DNA of 15,550 nucleotides from Verrucomicrobiales bacterium (GTDB lineage Bacteria > Verrucomicrobiota > Verrucomicrobiia > Verrucomicrobiales > DEV007), in contig JACETS010000044.1 in the NCBI GenBank assembly GCA_013911195.1, positions 1 to 15,550 of the forward strand. Direction: 5' to 3'. Positions 14,828-15,550 of this stretch are shown here, in pieces. The stretch's first letter is position 1, and each line of letters starts with the position of its first letter. Under the pieces are notes generated by a model. The model searched no databases and was not told the origin of the DNA. It saw only the letters and a list, made by a program, of their open reading frames with translations. Position numbers and translations under genes: made by a program.

Positions 14828-15550
14828 CTAACCAAAAACGTCTTCACCAAATATTGCTTTTGCTGCTTGCGCGACATCTTTATCGCCACGACCTGAGCAG
14901 TTGCATATTATTAAGCCTTCTTTACCAAGTTTAGGTGCTAGTTTTCTAACACCAGCAAGACCATGAGCGGTTTCGAGTGCTGGTATTATTCCCTCTACAG
15001 TGGACACTTCTTGAAAAGCCTTCAAAGCCTCATCATCTGTGGCAAATGTATATTCTGCTCGACCAACATCTTTTAGATTCGCATGCTCAGGCCCAACTGC
15101 TGCATAGTCTAGACCCGCAGAAACAGAATGAGTGAGCTCAATCTGACCATCATCATCCGACAATAACCAAGTCTTCGTACCTTGCAAAACACCAAGCTTA
15201 CCTCCCTGAAATCTTGCAGCATGTTCGCCACGACTGATTCCACGACCCCCAGCTTCAACACCTAGCATCTTCACAGACTCGTCGGCCAAGAATGGGTGAA
15301 ATAATCCCATCGCATTACTACCTCCTCCGACACAAGCCACAAGATAATCTGGAAGCCTTTCTTCTCTTTCTAAAATTTGCTTTCTAGCTTCTTCTCCAAT
15401 AACTCGATGAAAATCTCGGACCATCATTGGATAAGGATGTGAACCAAGCGCTGAACCTAGAATATAGTGGGTTGATCTAACATTAGTAACCCAATCTCGC
15501 ATCGCTTCATTTACAGCTTCCTTGAGGGTTCTCTGCCCAGCTGTCACTCC
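14828..15550 (-). CDS. trpB: Tryptophan synthase beta chain, C-terminal part (cut by right edge)
   Basis: The frame enters from the right edge; its first visible codons read G-V-T-A-G-Q, equivalent to about residue 158-160 of the 397-residue E. coli TrpB, so the GTG at 15547 is internal and not a start. The missing part includes the lysine that holds pyridoxal phosphate. Visible marks are 'GQRTLKEAVNEAMRDWV', 'YILGSALGSHPYP', the phosphate-binding loop 'CVGGGSNAMG' (about 15334-15305), 'VEGIIPALETAHGL' and the terminal 'NCSGRGDKD' with the serine that contacts the cofactor ring nitrogen. TrpB joins indole and L-serine to make tryptophan as a complex with TrpA. No trpA follows; the next gene is the exported Lon-like protein. 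Confidence 0.96.
   Translation of the reverse strand, partial: GVTAGQRTLKEAVNEAMRDWVTNVRSTHYILGSALGSHPYPMMVRDFHRVIGEEARKQILEREERLPDYLVACVGGGSNAMGLFHPFLADESVKMLGVEAGGRGISRGEHAARFQGGKLGVLQGTKTWLLSDDDGQIELTHSVSAGLDYAAVGPEHANLKDVGRAEYTFATDDEALKAFQEVSTVEGIIPALETAHGLAGVRKLAPKLGKEGLIICNCSGRGDKDVAQAAKAIFGEDVFG

Noticed and set aside
1..15550. Mobile element, prophage, defence island or CRISPR array
   Set aside because: No transposase, integrase, terminal inverted repeat, direct-repeat array or defence gene is visible; composition and gene content are uniform and housekeeping.

Overview
This window is ordinary, tightly packed chromosomal DNA from an AT-rich (about 40% GC by eye), Gram-negative-type bacterium. 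Most genes are housekeeping: tRNA-Cys, dtd, valS, yicC-gmk, leuA, truA, hflX and trpB. Three proteins of unclear function carry exported or membrane features. A marine member of the Verrucomicrobiota (Opitutae/Puniceicoccales-like) is my best guess, from the valyl-tRNA synthetase signature, the membrane/zinc-ribbon-like protein after valS and the general gene style. That is recall and inference, not a search result. I see no insertion sequence, phage gene, CRISPR array, integrase or other sign of a mobile region.

Layout. Positions 1-537 (minus) hold the first 179 codons of an exported DPP-IV-like S9 peptidase that runs off the left edge. It lies 70 bases downstream of tRNA-Cys(GCA) (608-678, minus), which has a good promoter at 725-753. 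dtd follows on plus. Next, on minus, comes valS (2179-4893) and after it a 281-residue membrane/Cys-rich protein (1295-2140). A cell-wall amidase on plus (ending 6009) converges on the minus-strand pair yicC-gmk (7511 to 6006). After the one sizeable non-coding stretch (7512-7873, 362 bases) comes leuA on plus (7874-9547), converging on ybgC-truA (10702 to 9553). hflX (10854-12179) and a SUKH/SMI1-KNR4 protein (12200-13093) read on plus. They converge on an exported OB-fold plus Lon-like protein (13095-14792), which lies downstream of trpB (14828 to the right edge, 5' end missing).

How the genes relate. Several serve translation and its quality control: tRNA-Cys, ValRS, D-aminoacyl-tRNA deacylase, TruA, the ribosome-associated GTPase HflX and the RNase YicC. 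LeuA and TrpB belong to leucine and tryptophan synthesis. The amidase, the S9 peptidase and the exported Lon-like protein act, or are predicted to act, outside the cytoplasmic membrane.

Points worth a second look: the amidase, whose signal-peptide-coding part has no ATG/GTG/TTG start; the exported protein whose middle resembles the Lon (S16) protease fold; the SUKH protein with a Glu/Asp-repeat linker and an extra C-terminal domain; a possible Leu-rich leader before leuA; near-total absence of Shine-Dalgarno sequences; and four convergent gene pairs that abut or overlap, one sharing a CTAG palindrome as a double stop. None amounts to a clear new multi-gene system.
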